A DNA stretch of 13,802 bases from an uncultured Terrimonas sp. Lineage in GTDB: Bacteria; Bacteroidota; Bacteroidia; Chitinophagales; Chitinophagaceae. A program made the position numbers and the translations under genes. The notes beneath the pieces are model-generated. The model was not told the origin of the DNA and ran no database searches. It saw nothing but the letters and a program-made list of their open reading frames with translations. Location of the stretch: positions 1 to 13,802 of the forward strand of contig CAMPJQ010000018.1 in assembly GCA_946886925.1 (NCBI GenBank). Reading direction: 5' to 3'. Of this stretch, positions 1 through 7,155 are shown one piece after another; position 1 is the stretch's first letter, and each line of letters opens with the position of its first letter.

Positions 1-178
1 CCTGAAGACATTGAAATTATATTACAGCTTTGCATGCTATTTAATTGAAGGGAAACACAATATTTTATAAAAACATAAGTTTGTTTTACCATATATTTAT
101 TCACATTTATGATTGGTTTTAAATTCAAGGCTTAATCTGGCACATTTTTGGAGTATTGGGCAGTGAATTCTTTTGTTC

Positions 179-583
179 ATGAAAAACTATTTTCTTAAAA
201 TCCTTTTGTCTGTAGTAATGATAGGCGGACTGTCGTTTAATTACTCCGGTTCCCCTTATTCCTATTCAATAGAGGATGTAGTTACGGCCATGAACACCGG
301 CAATGCCAACCAGCTTTCACATTATTTTGATAACATGGTTGAAATTACGCTGCATGACAAAAGCAGCTCTTACAGCCGCAGGCAGGCCGAAATTATACTG
401 AAAGATTTTTTCCATTCCTATGGTGTTGAAGCATTTCGCATTGTTCATAAAGGATCAAACAGCGGCTCCGAATTTTGTATCGGTAACCTGCAAACAAAAT
501 ATGGTCAATTCAGGACTACCATTTTTATGATAACCCGCTCCCAAAAACAAGTGCTGCAGGAAATACGATTTGAAGAAAATTAA
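179..583 (+). CDS. DUF4783-like small exported protein
   Basis: This 134-residue protein starts with a short charged and hydrophobic leader (about residues 1-20, MKNYFLKILLSVVMIGG), which looks like a secretion signal. The rest resembles the DUF4783 family of Bacteroidota: an N-terminal segment 'IEDVVTAMNTGNA', a central 'MVEITLHDKSSSYSRRQAE' and an alternating C-terminal half, as in NTF2-like alpha+beta folds. Its biochemical role is unknown. In other Bacteroidota I recall this family lying just upstream of nadC. Here the next same-strand gene is a GMC oxidoreductase separated by 181 bp, so that context is not reproduced. I chose the ATG at 179 over a TTG at 173, two codons upstream, because the ATG gives a standard signal-peptide start. 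The family call is from recognition of sequence style and is moderately sure. Confidence 0.72.
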   Translation: MKNYFLKILLSVVMIGGLSFNYSGSPYSYSIEDVVTAMNTGNANQLSHYFDNMVEITLHDKSSSYSRRQAEIILKDFFHSYGVEAFRIVHKGSNSGSEFCIGNLQTKYGQFRTTIFMITRSQKQVLQEIRFEEN

Positions 584-610
584 TTGTAAATTTTAAATAA
601 ACGAGATGAA

Positions 611-639
611 AGCGCTGCCTCCCGGATGGCGTTTTTTTT
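611..639 (+). terminator. possible weak intrinsic terminator after the DUF4783-like gene
   Basis: A GC-rich stretch (GCGCTGCCTCCCGGATGGCG) is followed directly by eight T residues at 632-639. The arms pair only with bulges (CGC and CC on the left against GGCG on the right), so the hairpin is imperfect. Its place about 30 bp past the stop codon and the T tract support a terminator that separates this gene from the GMC gene downstream. Confidence 0.4.
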
Positions 640-709
640 ATTTATTACCTCTTTTGTTACTGTTTGGTTGTTTGTTCCTAATGCTGAACTGATACCGCTT
701 CAATTATTC

Positions 710-717
710 TACTTTTG
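710..717 (+). promoter_or_regulatory. Bacteroidota -7 box upstream of the GMC oxidoreductase gene
   Basis: TACTTTTG matches the Bacteroidota housekeeping -7 consensus TAnnTTTG exactly and lies 47 bp before the ATG at 765, giving a plausible leader of about 40 nt. No good TTTG -33 element sits at the usual distance of about 19-21 bp upstream, so the promoter is either weak, activator-dependent or a chance match. Confidence 0.4.
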
Positions 718-764
718 ATGTACCATTCTTTTTAAGTATTTTTTCAAAACTCAATGATTACCGC

Positions 765-2498
765 ATGCCACAGGACTCATCACAGGTAAATATCAATGCC
801 AGGGGCATACAACAAAACACGTACGATGCTATTGTTATTGGTTCGGGTATCAGCGGGGGATGGGCGGCAAAGGAGCTGTGTGACCAGGGATTGAAGACAT
901 TGGTTTTAGAACGGGGAAGAAATGTTGAACATATAAAGGACTATCCTACCGCTTTTAAAGATCCCTGGGAATTTGAGCACCGTGGCGATGTAACAAAAGC
1001 ATACCTGAAAGAAAATCCATTAATCAGCAAAGCTGCCGGTTTCAGTGAAGAAACAGCTCATTTTTTTATTAAGGATAAAGATCATCCTTATGTACAGGAA
1101 AAACCTTTTGACTGGATACGGGGTTACCAGGTAGGAGGAAAATCCCTCACATGGGGAAGGGCATGCCAGCGCTGGAGCAAATTTGAATTTACTGCTCCCG
1201 GTCGTTATGGCTATGGCTTGGAATGGCCGATTGGTTATGACGATATAGCGCCCTGGTACTCACATGTTGAGTTGTTTGCCGGAGTTTGCGGTAACAAAGA
1301 TGGTATTGAAGCTATGCCCGACGGCGAATTTCTTCCTCCTTTTGATTTGAATTGTGTAGAACAAACTATTCAGCAAAAAATAAAAACCCATTATAAAAAC
1401 AGGTTTTTAGTGCAGGCCCGGTGGGCGCAGTTAACCCAGCCCCGGGAAGTGCACGTGCAGCAGGGCAGGGGTAGATGCCAGGCCCGGAATTTATGTATGC
1501 GCGGATGCCCGTTTGGCGGGTACTTCAGTTCTGTGTCTGCCACTTTACCCTGGGCCAAAAAAACGGGTAACTTAACGGTTCAGCCCGATTCGGTGGTGGA
1601 ATCTGTTATATATGATGAGCAAAAAGGAAGGGCAAAAGGTGTACGCGTAATTGACGCCCACAGCGGGAAAGCAACAGATTATTTTGCCAAAATCATTTTT
1701 GTAAACGCTTCCGCCTTAAACAGCAATTTGATTTTGCTGAACTCTACTTCATCCCGCTTCCCCAATGGGTTGGGAAATGACAGCGGCTTGCTGGGAAAAT
1801 ACGTTTGCTTTCATAATTATCGTGCTTCTGTAAATGGAGAAATGGATGGTTTTGAAGATAAATATTATTACGGGCGTAATCCTACAGAACCTATACTGGC
1901 CAATTACAGGAACCTGCATAAACAGGATACTGATTATGTGGGAGGTTTTACTACATTTATGGGATCCTATCGTACAAGAACTGATGAAAGTTTAGCGAAA
2001 GAAACGATTGGCGCAGCGTACAAGCAGGCGCTTACAGAACCCGGTGGCTGGAAGGTATATATGTATATGCAGGGTGAAACCATTCCCAAAGAAAAAAATC
2101 ATGTACGTTTAAGTACAGAACAAAAAGATCAGTGGGGCATACCATTGCTGGTAACTTCCGTTGGTTATGATGATAATGATGAAAAAATGATAAAGGATTT
2201 TTTAACGGAGAGTACTGCAATGCTGGACAAAGCCGGGGTAAAAAATATCCGGCAAAATGATACCAAACAAGCTCCCGGGCTGGATATTCATGAAATGGGA
2301 GGGTGCAGGATGGGCAATGATCCGCAAACATCTTTATTGAATAAATGGAACCAGTTGCATTCCTGTAAAAATGTTTTTGTAACAGACGGCGCCTGCATGA
2401 CCAGCACCGGCAATCAAAGTCCCTCCATTTTATACATGGCTTTAACCGCCAGGGCAGTGCATCATGCCGTTGGTGAGCTTAAGAAAGGGAACCTGTAA
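765..2498 (+). CDS. GMC-family FAD-dependent oxidoreductase
   Basis: This 577-residue flavoprotein belongs to the glucose-methanol-choline family, whose members oxidise an alcohol group of sugars, polyols or alcohols. The N-terminal FAD-binding Rossmann motif GSGISG is at 26-31, followed by the ribose-binding acidic end of strand 2, VLERG, at 47-51. VGGKSLTWGR at 123-132 is the family's flavin-contacting segment. HEMGGCRMG at 509-517 and STGNQSPSI at 547-555 form the C-terminal catalytic region, with H509 and N550 conserved. Cys238, Cys244 and Cys248 (CQARNLCMRGC) form a cysteine group where some sugar dehydrogenases of the family carry an Fe-S cluster; whether one is bound here is unknown. 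No signal peptide or Tat motif is visible, and no gluconate-2-dehydrogenase-subunit-3-type partner or cytochrome subunit lies beside it. It is convergent with the hexuronate operon. Family assignment is firm. The substrate is not known; gluconate, glucoside-3-hydroxyl or polyol oxidation are all possible. Confidence 0.9.
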   Translation: MPQDSSQVNINARGIQQNTYDAIVIGSGISGGWAAKELCDQGLKTLVLERGRNVEHIKDYPTAFKDPWEFEHRGDVTKAYLKENPLISKAAGFSEETAHFFIKDKDHPYVQEKPFDWIRGYQVGGKSLTWGRACQRWSKFEFTAPGRYGYGLEWPIGYDDIAPWYSHVELFAGVCGNKDGIEAMPDGEFLPPFDLNCVEQTIQQKIKTHYKNRFLVQARWAQLTQPREVHVQQGRGRCQARNLCMRGCPFGGYFSSVSATLPWAKKTGNLTVQPDSVVESVIYDEQKGRAKGVRVIDAHSGKATDYFAKIIFVNASALNSNLILLNSTSSRFPNGLGNDSGLLGKYVCFHNYRASVNGEMDGFEDKYYYGRNPTEPILANYRNLHKQDTDYVGGFTTFMGSYRTRTDESLAKETIGAAYKQALTEPGGWKVYMYMQGETIPKEKNHVRLSTEQKDQWGIPLLVTSVGYDDNDEKMIKDFLTESTAMLDKAGVKNIRQNDTKQAPGLDIHEMGGCRMGNDPQTSLLNKWNQLHSCKNVFVTDGACMTSTGNQSPSILYMALTARAVHHAVGELKKGNL

Positions 2499-2509
2499 CA
2501 GCTCAATTA

Positions 2510-3868
2510 TTATAAATCTACCGGCTTCAACTTTGGTAAAATAAGATGTATAATAAGCAGCGCTACAATGTAGGCGCCGCTGGCTATAATAAACATCGAA
2601 GCATATCCAAACCAGTTGATCAGGTAGCCTGTAATGAAGGCTAAAAGAACACCACCAAGAGCACCCGCCATTCCGCCAATACCAGTTACAGAAGCTACCA
2701 CATTTCTGGGAAATAAGTTACCGGCAATGGCATACATATTAGCCGACCAGCCCTGATGTGCTGCAGTTGCCAAAGCTATTAATCCTATTACCAAGTACAT
2801 GCTATGGGTTTGTGCGGCCAATGCTATAGGAAGCACACATAAAGCACAGATAAGCATAGTGGTTTTGCGGGCCTTGTTTTCCGACCAGCCCCTGTGCATG
2901 AAGCGGCTGGCTAGCCAACCAAAGAAAATACTCCCCACATCGGAAACAGAATAAATGATCAGGAAAGGAATACCCAATGCGCTGATGCTGAACTCGTGAT
3001 CGCCACCGGTATTGTCGACAAAATATTTTGGTAACCATGTAAGATAAAACCACCAGATAGGATCGGCCAGAAACTTTCCGGTTATAAACACCCAGGTTTG
3101 CCTGTAACCCAATAACTGTCTCCAGGGGAGTTTTTTGTTTGTTACAGGTTCATTATCGCTGTTGATGTAACTGAGCTCTCTTGCAGAAAGTTTCTTGTTT
3201 TCTTCTGGCCTGCTATAGGTTAAACGCCATACGATCAGCAGAATAAAACCTAAGATACCGGTGATAATAAAAGCAGTTCGCCAACCCCAGTGATGGATAA
3301 TATAAGGTACAGCGAGGGCTGTAACGATGATGCCTACGTTTGTTCCGGCATTAAATATTCCCGATGCATGTGATCGTTCCTTTTTGGGAAACCATTCTGC
3401 AACGGTTTTAATGGCCGCTGGAAAATTAGCAGATTCACCCAGTCCTAACACAAATCTTACAATCTTTACGCCCATTACTGTATGCACCAACCCCGTTACC
3501 AGTCCTGCTATGCTCCAAACAAAAATTCCCAGTGAATATCCTTTTTTGGTGCCTATTTTGTCAATGAGCCATCCCATAAGCAAAAAGCCCAGGGCATAAG
3601 CTATCTTGAAGGCCGCATCAATCATGCTTACGATTATATTGTAATCTTCATTATTTTGCTGCGTAAATATGCTCCCCGCCTGCAAGCCAAGCATCTGGCG
3701 TTTAAATACATCATCCGCGATTACAAATGACAGCACTTGTCTGTCAATATAATTTACGGTAGTGGCAAAAAACAGTAGTGCTACTATGCGCCAGCGGTAT
3801 CTGCCTGCGCCTTTTGGATTGGATACATCATGTACAGCTTGCTGCAGGTTGGGTAATGGTTGTGTCAT
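2510..3868 (-). CDS. exuT: MFS transporter of the hexuronate (ExuT) / anion:cation symporter type
   Basis: This 452-residue polytopic inner-membrane protein has the expected length and about 12 hydrophobic segments of a Major Facilitator Superfamily carrier. NYIDRQVLS at 39-47 in the first membrane helix, the loop 2-3 signature GWLIDKIGTKKG at 99-110, and GLGESANFPAAIKTVAEWFP at 142-161 are typical of the anion:cation symporter family that includes ExuT (hexuronate/H+ symport). It is the last gene of the kdgK-eda-uxaC operon, 30 bp after uxaC, which strongly supports uptake of glucuronate or galacturonate. Members of this family also carry other sugar acids such as galactonate, so the exact substrate is inferred from context. 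Compared with enterobacterial ExuT, there is an added stretch between helices 1 and 2 (about 54-78, containing GLQAGSIFTQQNNEDYN). Its stop codon is 11 bp from the stop codon of the convergent GMC gene. Confidence 0.88.
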   Translation of the reverse strand: MTQPLPNLQQAVHDVSNPKGAGRYRWRIVALLFFATTVNYIDRQVLSFVIADDVFKRQMLGLQAGSIFTQQNNEDYNIIVSMIDAAFKIAYALGFLLMGWLIDKIGTKKGYSLGIFVWSIAGLVTGLVHTVMGVKIVRFVLGLGESANFPAAIKTVAEWFPKKERSHASGIFNAGTNVGIIVTALAVPYIIHHWGWRTAFIITGILGFILLIVWRLTYSRPEENKKLSARELSYINSDNEPVTNKKLPWRQLLGYRQTWVFITGKFLADPIWWFYLTWLPKYFVDNTGGDHEFSISALGIPFLIIYSVSDVGSIFFGWLASRFMHRGWSENKARKTTMLICALCVLPIALAAQTHSMYLVIGLIALATAAHQGWSANMYAIAGNLFPRNVVASVTGIGGMAGALGGVLLAFITGYLINWFGYASMFIIASGAYIVALLIIHLILPKLKPVDL

Positions 3869-3898
3869 TGTATGTTATATGGTTTTGCGATCGTTAAA

Positions 3899-5293
3899 CT
3901 ACAGGTTAAAATATTGCTTTGCGTTATAATAAGAAATGTTTTGTACCATTTTCCCCAGCCATTCTATATCACGGGGCAGCAATCCATTTTCCACATCATT
4001 GCCTATCAGGTTACAAAGAATACGGCGGAAATATTCGTGCCGCGGCCATGAAAGAAAGCTGCGTGAATCGGTTGTCATACCTATAAACCGGCTCAGTAAT
4101 CCCATATTGCTCAGCACATTCATTTGTTCTTCCATTCCATCTTTCTGATCAAGAAACCACCAGCCCGATCCAAATTGTATTTTGCCCGGTGTACTGCCAT
4201 CCTGGAAGTTGCCGGTCATTGTTGCGTATACTGCGTTATGCGCCGGATTATTATTATAGATAATGGTTTTTGCCAGTTTATCTTCTTTGTCTAACCGGTC
4301 AAAAAAAGCCGACATGGGTTGCGCTATACTCCAGTCGCCTATGGAGTCTACACCTGCGTCTGCACCTAACCGTTGCAGCAGCCTGGTATTGTTGTTGCGC
4401 AAAGCGCCGATATGAAATTGCTGCGCCCATTTTTTTTCTGCATTCCACTGGCATATAAAATAAAGCGTGGCCGATTTAAGCTGTTGCACTTCATCATTCT
4501 GCAAGGTCTTGCCATTCCTGATCCTTTTAAAACTTTCTTCCAGTTGGGCCATTGTAAAATCATTGGCATACATGGTTTCCAGTCCGTGGTCGGAAATGCG
4601 GCAACCCGAGTTATGAAAAAAATCGTGACGTTTTTTTAATGCATCTAATAAATGCTGGTAGGTATTGATAGGAATATCAGCAGCGGCTGCTAAAATATCT
4701 ATATAACTGTTATAGGTTTTGGGATCTTCAACCGCCATTGATTTATCAGGGCGGAACGCGGGTAGTACTCTAATGTTCAGACCGCTTTGTTTTATTTGCA
4801 GGTGGTAGTGCAGGTCGTCTGAAGGGTCATCTGTGGTGCAGAGAGCTTCTACGGAAAAGTATTTCAGCAGGGCGTGTACCGGTAAGCCCGTCAATTGTTC
4901 ATTGCATTGTTTATATATGCGTTCTGCGGATGATTCATTTAATATTTCTGTTATGCCAAATGGGTTCCGCAGTTCAAGGTGGGTCCAGTGATACAGCGGG
5001 TTACGCATGGTATAAGGCACTGTTGCGGCCCATACTTTAAACTTAGTATAATCATCGGCGTTACCCGTAATATTGTTTTCATCAACACCGTTGCTTCGCA
5101 TGGCTCTCCATTTGTAATGGTCGCCTTTCAGCCATACTTCGGTAATGTTATTGAATTGTTTATTGTCCGCTATCTGATCTGGCGGTAAATGATTGTGGTA
5201 ATCTATAATGGGCATTGAAGCGGCGTACTCATGATAGAGTTGCTGTGCGGTGGAACTTTGCAGCAAAAAATCTTCGTTCAGAAAACTTTTCAT
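3899..5293 (-). CDS. uxaC: glucuronate isomerase (uronate isomerase)
   Basis: This 464-residue cytoplasmic enzyme would convert D-glucuronate to D-fructuronate, and D-galacturonate to D-tagaturonate, the entry step of the isomerase pathway of hexuronate catabolism. The amidohydrolase-fold metal-site motif DYHNHL is at 31-36. VEALCTTDDP at 147-156 and the C-terminal block containing GSGWWFLDQKDGMEEQM, followed by GMTTDSRSFLSWPRHEYFRR, are hallmarks of UxaC. The length is normal for the family. It lies 63 bp downstream of eda and 30 bp upstream of the transporter gene, all on the minus strand, consistent with one transcript. The start ATG at 5293 gives the usual N-terminus (MKSFLNEDFLL). No truncation or missing motif is seen. 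Confidence 0.96.
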   Translation of the reverse strand: MKSFLNEDFLLQSSTAQQLYHEYAASMPIIDYHNHLPPDQIADNKQFNNITEVWLKGDHYKWRAMRSNGVDENNITGNADDYTKFKVWAATVPYTMRNPLYHWTHLELRNPFGITEILNESSAERIYKQCNEQLTGLPVHALLKYFSVEALCTTDDPSDDLHYHLQIKQSGLNIRVLPAFRPDKSMAVEDPKTYNSYIDILAAAADIPINTYQHLLDALKKRHDFFHNSGCRISDHGLETMYANDFTMAQLEESFKRIRNGKTLQNDEVQQLKSATLYFICQWNAEKKWAQQFHIGALRNNNTRLLQRLGADAGVDSIGDWSIAQPMSAFFDRLDKEDKLAKTIIYNNNPAHNAVYATMTGNFQDGSTPGKIQFGSGWWFLDQKDGMEEQMNVLSNMGLLSRFIGMTTDSRSFLSWPRHEYFRRILCNLIGNDVENGLLPRDIEWLGKMVQNISYYNAKQYFNL

Positions 5294-5356
5294 ATTGGCA
5301 TATTAAACAATTGTAAAAATGGGCAACAGTGGCTCTTCAATAATCAGCATCGGCAT

Positions 5357-6019
5357 TTATACCCTGGACTTTTCAATATAATGAATGATTTTTTTTATAT
5401 GATCGGTCACCAATGCATATTGATTGTTTGCCAGCCAGTCTGCCGGGAAAAGTTGTGATCCAATGCCCACAGCAGTGGCGCCACCTTTAAACCAGTTGCT
5501 GATGTCTTCTGCGGTGGGTTCAACACCGCCGGTAACCATGAAGCGCATGGCTGGGAAAACAGCTTTTACTGCTTTAATAAAAGCCGGGCCTCCCAATTGT
5601 CTGGCAGGAAATATTTTTACAGTGTCTATTCCCCAATATTCGGCCAATCCAATTTCTGAAGCTGTGGCACACCCTGGTATCCATAATTTTTTATGCCTTG
5701 CAGCTACATGTTGTATTTCTTCAAGTATCAGTGGAGAAATCAGGAAATCGGCGCCCGCATGAATAAATTGCTCTGCCTGTTGTGCGTTTTTTATAGTGCC
5801 TATGCCCAGTATCATGCCGGGTAACTGATCGTTGCAATATTTCCGTAACGCAATAAAGATATCGAATGAATTGGCATTGCGGTTGGTAAATTCAAATAAA
5901 CGTACCCCCGCATCATAAGAAGCTTTAAGTACATTGCGGCACACCTCCGCGTCGGTGTGGGTAAATAAGGGCATAAAACCCGTTTGTTTTACCAGTGATG
6001 CTATTTGTTGTGGTTCCAT
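5357..6019 (-). CDS. eda: 2-dehydro-3-deoxyphosphogluconate (KDPG) / 4-hydroxy-2-oxoglutarate aldolase
   Basis: This 220-residue class I aldolase would cleave KDPG into pyruvate and glyceraldehyde-3-phosphate, the last step of the pathway encoded here. The TIM-barrel motifs are in order: catalytic Glu43 in LFEFTNRN (41-48), GIGTI at 72-76, PGCATASEI at 115-123, the Schiff-base Lys135 in VKIFPA (134-139), and the phosphate-binding TGGVEP segment further on. The length is slightly above the roughly 210 residues of enterobacterial Eda. It starts 12 bp after the kdgK stop codon, so the two are likely co-transcribed and possibly translationally coupled. The FTNRN form of the catalytic-Glu motif, in place of the E. 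coli VTLRT form, is one I recall from Bacteroidota homologues. Confidence 0.95.
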   Translation of the reverse strand: MEPQQIASLVKQTGFMPLFTHTDAEVCRNVLKASYDAGVRLFEFTNRNANSFDIFIALRKYCNDQLPGMILGIGTIKNAQQAEQFIHAGADFLISPLILEEIQHVAARHKKLWIPGCATASEIGLAEYWGIDTVKIFPARQLGGPAFIKAVKAVFPAMRFMVTGGVEPTAEDISNWFKGGATAVGIGSQLFPADWLANNQYALVTDHIKKIIHYIEKSRV

Positions 6020-6031
6020 AATTATTTTATT

Positions 6032-7048
6032 TTACCTGATAATTCTTCCACTGCCACTTTGCTGTATCACGGTATCAATTTCTTCCCGGGTGGCAACATT
6101 AAAATCGCCGGTAATGCTATGTTTCATTACACCGCAGGCGGTAGCGAACTCAATGGTTTCATCTAAACTGCTTTTCATTTTAAGTGAATGTATCAGCCCG
6201 GCCATAAAGGCATCGCCTGCCCCAATGCGTTCAGCAATCTGTTGTATATGGTAAGGTTGAGAAGCATATATTTTCCCTTCATTCCATAAATAACCAATGT
6301 ATTGATTTGAGTTGGCGCTTTCCTGCTTTCGCATGGTCATCGCAATATGCTTTACATTGGGTAAGGCCTTTTTCAGAAGCGTAAAAGTGCTTTCTACAAG
6401 ATTAGCGGGATCTGGCTCAATACCAAAATACAGTTTTGCCGTATCCACATCGGCCAGTATCACATCGCAAAACTGCAGCAGTTCAGGCATTACCCGGCTG
6501 CAATGCTTTCCATATTGCCAAAGCGTATTGCGATAATTGAAATCGGCTGAAATTACCAGTTTTTTTTGTTGCGCAGCCTCTAATGCTTCTTTGCATATAT
6601 CTGCCGTTCCCTGGTTTAAAGCGGGTGTAATACCGCTCCAGTGGAACCAACCCGCTGTGTTCAGGGTTTCGTTCCAGTTTATTTGACCGGGCTTCAGGTA
6701 GCTGAATGAGGAATATTCCCTGTCATAGATCACTCTTCCTGGCCTTGCGCCCTGTCCGCTTTCATAATAATAGGTTCCAACCCGTGCGCCTTCTGTTTTT
6801 ACGATTTGAGTTTGAACGGCATATTGATGCAACCGGCTGAGCCCTGCCCTTGCCAGTTCATTATCGGGCAAAGCGGTAATGTATAAAGAAGGGGTTCCAA
6901 AAATGGATAGCGAAACCGCGATGTTCGCTTCGGAACCTGCCCAATGCATTTCAAGTGAATGGGACTGAACTAATTTTTGCTGCTGCGGTGGAGTAAGCCT
7001 GAGTAAATATTCACCAAATAAAGCAATCTTTTTATTCATAAACGGCAT
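6032..7048 (-). CDS. kdgK: 2-dehydro-3-deoxygluconokinase, PfkB family
   Basis: This 338-residue ribokinase-like (PfkB) sugar kinase would phosphorylate KDG to KDPG with ATP. The N-terminal block has the substrate-binding region HWAGSEANIAVSLSIFG. The DFNYR segment in the middle is typical of KDG kinases, and the ATP/catalytic motif GAGDAF is at 276-281 with catalytic Asp279. The neighbouring aldolase gene 12 bp downstream uses its product, which makes KDG kinase much more likely than fructokinase or another PfkB member. It is the first gene of the operon. Two possible starts exist, at 7048 (MPF) and 7039 (MNKKIALFG); the second matches the usual family N-terminus and may be the true one. I found no convincing TAnnTTTG promoter in the 107 bp upstream. 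Confidence 0.9.
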   Translation of the reverse strand: MPFMNKKIALFGEYLLRLTPPQQQKLVQSHSLEMHWAGSEANIAVSLSIFGTPSLYITALPDNELARAGLSRLHQYAVQTQIVKTEGARVGTYYYESGQGARPGRVIYDREYSSFSYLKPGQINWNETLNTAGWFHWSGITPALNQGTADICKEALEAAQQKKLVISADFNYRNTLWQYGKHCSRVMPELLQFCDVILADVDTAKLYFGIEPDPANLVESTFTLLKKALPNVKHIAMTMRKQESANSNQYIGYLWNEGKIYASQPYHIQQIAERIGAGDAFMAGLIHSLKMKSSLDETIEFATACGVMKHSITGDFNVATREEIDTVIQQSGSGRIIR

Positions 7049-7103
7049 CTGTCAGCCGAAAATAAAGTAAAATCGGTGAAATGTGCTTCGATTACGGGGA
7101 TAA

Positions 7104-7136
7104 TAAAAAAAAGCCTCCCTTTGGAAGGCCTTTTTT
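7104..7136 (-). terminator. intrinsic terminator of the T9SS-cargo gene
   Basis: Read on the minus strand, GCCTTCC-AAA-GGGAGGC forms a 7-bp stem (one G-U pair) with a 3-nt loop, followed by an uninterrupted run of eight T residues. A matching A run on the other side extends the stem with A-T pairs and could make it act in both directions. It begins about 20 bp after the stop codon of the 709-residue secreted protein and insulates that gene from the kdgK operon on the same strand. Confidence 0.88.
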
Positions 7137-7155
7137 GCAGTTGGTTTTGGGGCTA

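Noticed and set aside
1..70. Possible 3' end of a gene from the left edge
   Set aside because: Two plus-strand frames are open from the edge to stops at 46-48 and 68-70, but the stretch is too short and AT-rich to support a coding call.
5424..5762. A 112-codon plus-strand frame inside eda
   Set aside because: It is the antisense shadow of a clear aldolase gene with all catalytic motifs intact.
7049..7103. Promoter for the kdgK operon
   Set aside because: The best minus-strand match (TATTTTCG at 7064-7057) has a mismatch in the -7 box, lies only about 8 bp from the first ATG and has no -33 partner, so I do not call it.
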